DNA of 9,778 bases from Ilumatobacteraceae bacterium (lineage in GTDB: Bacteria > Actinomycetota > Acidimicrobiia > Acidimicrobiales > Ilumatobacteraceae). Where the stretch lies: NCBI GenBank assembly GCA_016650435.1, contig JAENVT010000032.1, positions 1 through 9,778 on the forward strand. Direction: 5' to 3'. Positions 5,794 through 9,778 of the stretch are shown piece after piece. The notes below the pieces were generated by a model, which ran no database searches, was not told the origin of the DNA, and worked only from the letters and a program-made list of their open reading frames with translations. The translations under genes were made by a program, and so were the position numbers. The first letter of the stretch is position 1, and each line of letters starts with the position of its first letter.

Positions 5794-6657
5794 TCATGCG
5801 ATCACGACCGCAGGCTTTGAGGATTCGCCGAACAACTCGTACACGGCAAGCAACGATCCCTCATGGTCGACGACGGCCCACGGCCCGTCTCCGGGAAATC
5901 GGTCGAGGACGCGACCATGACGGACCATGTCGGCGGTGGGCTCGTCGACCGACACACTGGGATAGTCACGCAGTGCGTCGACCGGCGCGATCAACGTGCT
6001 TTGATCGGGTGGCGAAGCCTCATTGTCGGTGAAGCTTCCGACCGCCGTCCGCCGCAGGTTGCGCAGATGCGCGCCACCACCGAGCAGCCGTCCGAGATCG
6101 TCGGCCAGCGTGCGGATGTACGTGCCCGACGAGCAGCGCACTTCGATCCGGAGCACGGACGGATCATCGCTGCCGGCAACGTCGAACGAGTAGACCGTGA
6201 CCGGCCGCGGCTGACGCTCGACCTCGATGCCTTCGCGAGCCAGCTCGTGGAGCCGCTTGCCATCGACGTGCAGCGCGCTGACCATCGGCGGGATCTGCAT
6301 GATCGAACCGGTGAGCTGTTCTGCCGCAGCGATTCTGGCCATGTCGGCTGTAACCCCCGACATGTCGAACGTACCGGTGATTTCACCGCTGGAGTCGAGC
6401 GTGGATGTCGAGCTGCCCAGCACCACGTCGGCGGTGTAGGTCTTGCCAAGTGCAGTCAGGAATCGCAGCAACCGCGTCACCTTGCCGACACCGACCAACA
6501 GCACGCCGGTCGCATCGGGGTCGAGCGTTCCCGCGTGACCCACCTGCCGTTCGTCGAACCGCTTGCGCAACATGCCGACGACATCGTGACTCGTGACCCC
6601 TGCCGGCTTGTCGACCACGGCCAACCCGTGCGTCGTCGGTGGTTTACGCCTCGCCAT
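5794..6657 (-). CDS. truB: tRNA pseudouridine(55) synthase
   Basis: This isomerises uridine 55 to pseudouridine in the T-loop of tRNAs. The 287-residue protein begins with HGLAVVDKPAGVTSHD (10-25), the family's N-terminal motif. The catalytic Asp is Asp46 in GHAGTLDPDATG (40-51). It continues with KTYTADVVLG, the PPMVSALHVDGKRLHELAREG segment and RCSSGTYIRTLADDLG, all standard for TruB. A C-terminal extension of about 70 residues probably forms the PUA-like RNA-binding part seen in actinobacterial members. ATG6657 was chosen because family homology begins there. The frame is open further upstream to 6849, but that stretch lies inside rbfA and reads as a shadow. The start overlaps the 3' end of rbfA by 14 bases, so translation is probably coupled. 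Confidence 0.96.
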   Translation of the reverse strand: MARRKPPTTHGLAVVDKPAGVTSHDVVGMLRKRFDERQVGHAGTLDPDATGVLLVGVGKVTRLLRFLTALGKTYTADVVLGSSTSTLDSSGEITGTFDMSGVTADMARIAAAEQLTGSIMQIPPMVSALHVDGKRLHELAREGIEVERQPRPVTVYSFDVAGSDDPSVLRIEVRCSSGTYIRTLADDLGRLLGGGAHLRNLRRTAVGSFTDNEASPPDQSTLIAPVDALRDYPSVSVDEPTADMVRHGRVLDRFPGDGPWAVVDHEGSLLAVYELFGESSKPAVVIA

Positions 6658-7057
6658 CAACGGGTTCCGGCGGCCGCTCGGGCATCGTTGCTTTGTCGTG
6701 CAGTATCTTCTCGATGCGCTCGGCAGCGCGAATCGTTTCGTCGGGCCTGAACGACAGGATCGGTGTCTTCTTGGCCCTGATCTCGCGACCGACCGAAGAT
6801 TGCAAGCGAACGCGATGGCTGGCGAGGGCGGCAAGGATGTCGGCGTCACCCTCTTCGCCCAGCAGCGAATCGAAGTAGACGATCGCTCTGTTCATCTCGG
6901 AGTCGACATCGATCGAGGTGATCGTGACCATGTCGAGACGTTCGTCGTCGATGCGCGTCAATGCCTCGGCGATCACTTCGCGCAGCGACTGGTTGAGCCG
7001 TGCGGTACGCGGATATCGGTGCTGGGTGGGTGCCGTGGTTCGGCGTGGCCTACTCAT
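6644..7057 (-). CDS. rbfA: 30S ribosome-binding factor
   Basis: RbfA binds immature 30S subunits near the 5' end helix of 16S rRNA and helps late maturation and cold adaptation. The 137-residue protein has the single KH-like domain: a basic N-terminus, then RLNQSLREVIAEALTRI (20-36), MVTITSIDVDSEMNRAIVYF and the conserved VGREIRAKKTPILSFRPDETI stretch with an ERIEKIL helix. A Pro/Glu-rich tail follows. A TGGAGGACTC sequence directly precedes ATG7057, giving a strong ribosome binding site. It lies 21 bases after ylxP and overlaps truB, in the classical infB-(ylxP)-rbfA-truB order. Confidence 0.95.
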   Translation of the reverse strand: MSRPRRTTAPTQHRYPRTARLNQSLREVIAEALTRIDDERLDMVTITSIDVDSEMNRAIVYFDSLLGEEGDADILAALASHRVRLQSSVGREIRAKKTPILSFRPDETIRAAERIEKILHDKATMPERPPEPVDGEA

Positions 7058-7060
7058 GAG

Positions 7061-7066
7061 TCCTCC
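7061..7066 (-). promoter_or_regulatory. Ribosome binding site for rbfA
   Basis: On the - strand GGAGGA lies three to four bases before ATG7057, close but strong. It falls in the 21-base gap after ylxP. Confidence 0.65.
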
Positions 7067-7078
7067 ATTGCGAGCTCG

Positions 7079-7363
7079 TCACGACAACCACGTCCTCTCC
7101 TCGTCAAGTACTTCGATCTCGGGAAACGACCAGACGAATCGGCTGACCTGATCGATCACTTCGGTGGTGTGTTGCTGGGTGTTGCTGACGGCTGCGAAGC
7201 CGAGTTGGGCACGTTGCCAAAGGTTCTGACTGCCGACTTCGGCGGCCGCGACATTGAAGCGGTGGCGGGCACCATCGACGATCGAACGAATCACGCCGCG
7301 CTTGTCTTTCAGCGACTGGGCGTGGCCGATGTGCAGATCGACCTCCAAGGCCAGCACGAACAT
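7079..7363 (-). CDS. YlxP/DUF503 family protein
   Basis: A 94-residue small protein of the DUF503 family, called YlxP in Bacillus, where it lies between infB and rbfA as here. The molecular role is not firmly settled; its position suggests a part in ribosome assembly or translation. The N-terminal strand is followed by the family motif SLKDKRGVIRSIVDGARHRFNVAAAEV (about residues 16-42), then QRAQLGFAAVSN and a VIDQVSRFVWS helix. The frame is open to 7411, but ATG7363 matches the family start, has AGGGTGA eight bases upstream on the - strand, and leaves a clean 40-base gap after the preceding gene. GTG7372 is a possible alternative. Confidence 0.9.
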   Translation of the reverse strand: MFVLALEVDLHIGHAQSLKDKRGVIRSIVDGARHRFNVAAAEVGSQNLWQRAQLGFAAVSNTQQHTTEVIDQVSRFVWSFPEIEVLDEERTWLS

Positions 7364-7368
7364 GTTGC

Positions 7369-7375
7369 TCACCCT
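7369..7375 (-). promoter_or_regulatory. Ribosome binding site for ylxP
   Basis: On the - strand AGGGTGA precedes ATG7363 with eight bases between AGGG and the start. It selects the short form of YlxP over longer in-frame starts. Confidence 0.55.
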
Positions 7376-7403
7376 ATCGACGGTCAACTCTCTGCAGAAC
7401 GGG

Positions 7404-8042
7404 TCAGTCAAAGACCGGCTTTGAGCGGTTCGAGCGCTTCAACTCGGCCATGCCACTGGTGGTCGCGACGATCTCGATTGCATCCCACAGCTTCAATGCA
7501 GCGTCGCCACGCGGGATCTTGGAGATGACCGGACCGAAGAAACTGGCCTCGTCGGATTGCCCTGGGTGAAACGTGATGATCGGTGTGCCGACGTCTTTTC
7601 CTGTGCGCTCGAACGCCAAATCGGTTTCGCTGCGGATGTAGGCGTCGTGCGACTCGTCGAGGGCGGCCTCGGCCAATTCCGGGGGCAGGTCGGCCGCCTT
7701 CAACAATCCCTCGAGCGTGGCGACCGGATCGGCGGTGATCTCCAATCGACGACCACCACCATGGATGAACTCACCCAGTGCCGTATACAACGCGCCAACC
7801 TGATCGTTGCCGAGATCGATTCGCACCTGATCGGCCACCCGCAGGCCGTACAACCCGGCCATGTGACCTGCTCGGTATTCCGGTGTGTACCAGTCGTCGG
7901 TGCGGTGCTCGTTGATCATCTTCAAGCAGACGAACCGCCAGTTGACCTCATAGGTGCGCAGTTGCTTCACCTCGGTGACCCATCGGGATGTGATCCACGC
8001 CCATGGGCACACAGGATCCAAGAAGAATTCAAGATCAGCCAT
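7404..8042 (-). CDS. DsbA-family protein, mycothiol-dependent nitroreductase (Rv2466c)-like, monothiol
   Basis: A 212-residue thioredoxin-fold protein with a helical insertion, resembling Mycobacterium tuberculosis Rv2466c over its whole length. Shared features are FxxDPxCPW at the N-terminus, ITSRW just after the active site, NEHR near residue 44, VGTP with the cis-proline at Pro154, FFGPVISKIPRG (168-179) and a C-terminal FD. Rv2466c uses a CPWC active site with mycothiol; here the site is Cys12-Pro-Trp-Ala15, so the resolving cysteine is gone and a monothiol, mycothiol-adduct mechanism is implied. There is no signal peptide, so it acts in the cytoplasm. The gene sits between infB and ylxP, an unusual place for a redox protein. 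No clear Shine-Dalgarno precedes ATG8042, and a short GC hairpin ends three bases before it. Confidence 0.88.
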   Translation of the reverse strand: MADLEFFLDPVCPWAWITSRWVTEVKQLRTYEVNWRFVCLKMINEHRTDDWYTPEYRAGHMAGLYGLRVADQVRIDLGNDQVGALYTALGEFIHGGGRRLEITADPVATLEGLLKAADLPPELAEAALDESHDAYIRSETDLAFERTGKDVGTPIITFHPGQSDEASFFGPVISKIPRGDAALKLWDAIEIVATTSGMAELKRSNRSKPVFD

Positions 8043-8045
8043 GTG

Positions 8046-8060
8046 GCCGAGGCTATCGGC
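8046..8060 (-). promoter_or_regulatory. Short GC-rich hairpin at the start of the DsbA-family gene
   Basis: GCCGA (8046-8050) and TCGGC (8056-8060) form a perfect five-base-pair stem with a five-base loop. In the - strand mRNA it would end three bases before the ATG, where a ribosome binding site should be. It could dampen translation or be a chance palindrome. Confidence 0.3.
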
Positions 8061-8068
8061 GGCATTTG

Positions 8069-8113
8069 AGTGGAGTGTTTGGAGGCACCCAGGTGAGCGC
8101 CGAACACTCCACT
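8069..8113 (-). terminator. Strong inverted repeat directly after infB
   Basis: AGTGGAGTGTT at 8069-8079 and AACACTCCACT at 8103-8113 are perfect 11-base complements separated by 23 bases. The loop holds a further short pairing (CACC 8086-8089 with GGTG 8092-8095). In the - strand transcript the stem starts six bases after the infB stop, where a terminator is expected, but the bases after it (CAAATG) contain no U-tract. It may be a terminator without U-tract, an attenuator that lowers expression of the downstream genes, or an RNA processing or stability element. Confidence 0.5.
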
Positions 8114-8119
8114 AAGTCG

Positions 8120-9778
<1,659 letters not shown>

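Noticed and set aside
5863..7528. Two long + strand frames (5863-6750 and 6593-7528) opposite truB, rbfA and ylxP
   Set aside because: They are antisense shadows of genes with clear family motifs; no independent motif was found.

Overview
The window looks like a piece of a GC-rich actinobacterial chromosome. The signs are a DsbA-fold protein closely resembling the mycothiol-dependent nitroreductase family (Rv2466c-like), a TIGR00027-type leucine-carboxyl-methyltransferase-like enzyme, an infB-ylxP-rbfA-truB-ribF translation cluster, and heavy use of GTG starts. The mix would fit a deep-branching class such as Acidimicrobiia; that is my inference from general resemblance, not a measured placement. 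No tRNA, rRNA, CRISPR array, insertion sequence or phage gene was seen.

Left block, + strand, 1-4740. An ABC ATPase (85-846) and a permease (843-1604) of the NitT/TauT type overlap by four bases. About 20 bases further on is a two-domain protein (1623-2411): an AroQ-type chorismate mutase domain joined to one VOC domain that resembles the C-terminal half of 4-hydroxyphenylpyruvate dioxygenase (HPPD). After a 124-base gap with nested inverted repeats comes an NMT1/THI5-like substrate-binding lipoprotein (2536-3741). ATPase, permease and binding protein would make a complete importer. The embedded fusion protein suggests a link to a chorismate- or phenylpyruvate-like compound, but the substrate cannot be read from sequence. 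A SAM-dependent methyltransferase (3904-4740) follows behind its own gap.

Right block, - strand, 9778-4803, converging on the left block over a 62-base spacer. In transcription order it holds infB (5' part lies beyond the window), a strong 11-bp inverted repeat, a monothiol (CPWA) DsbA-family protein, ylxP (DUF503), rbfA, truB and ribF. This is the conserved ribosome-maturation and flavin cluster. IF-2 starts translation, RbfA matures the 30S subunit, TruB makes tRNA pseudouridine 55, and RibF makes FMN and FAD. The thioredoxin-fold gene between infB and ylxP is the accessory element.

The most interesting feature is the chorismate mutase-VOC fusion. By eye, both active sites depart from the textbook versions: Val replaces the catalytic Glu52 of E. 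coli chorismate mutase, and Gly sits where HPPD has its metal-binding Glu. Its placement inside an importer locus makes it a candidate for an undescribed enzyme or ligand-binding protein.
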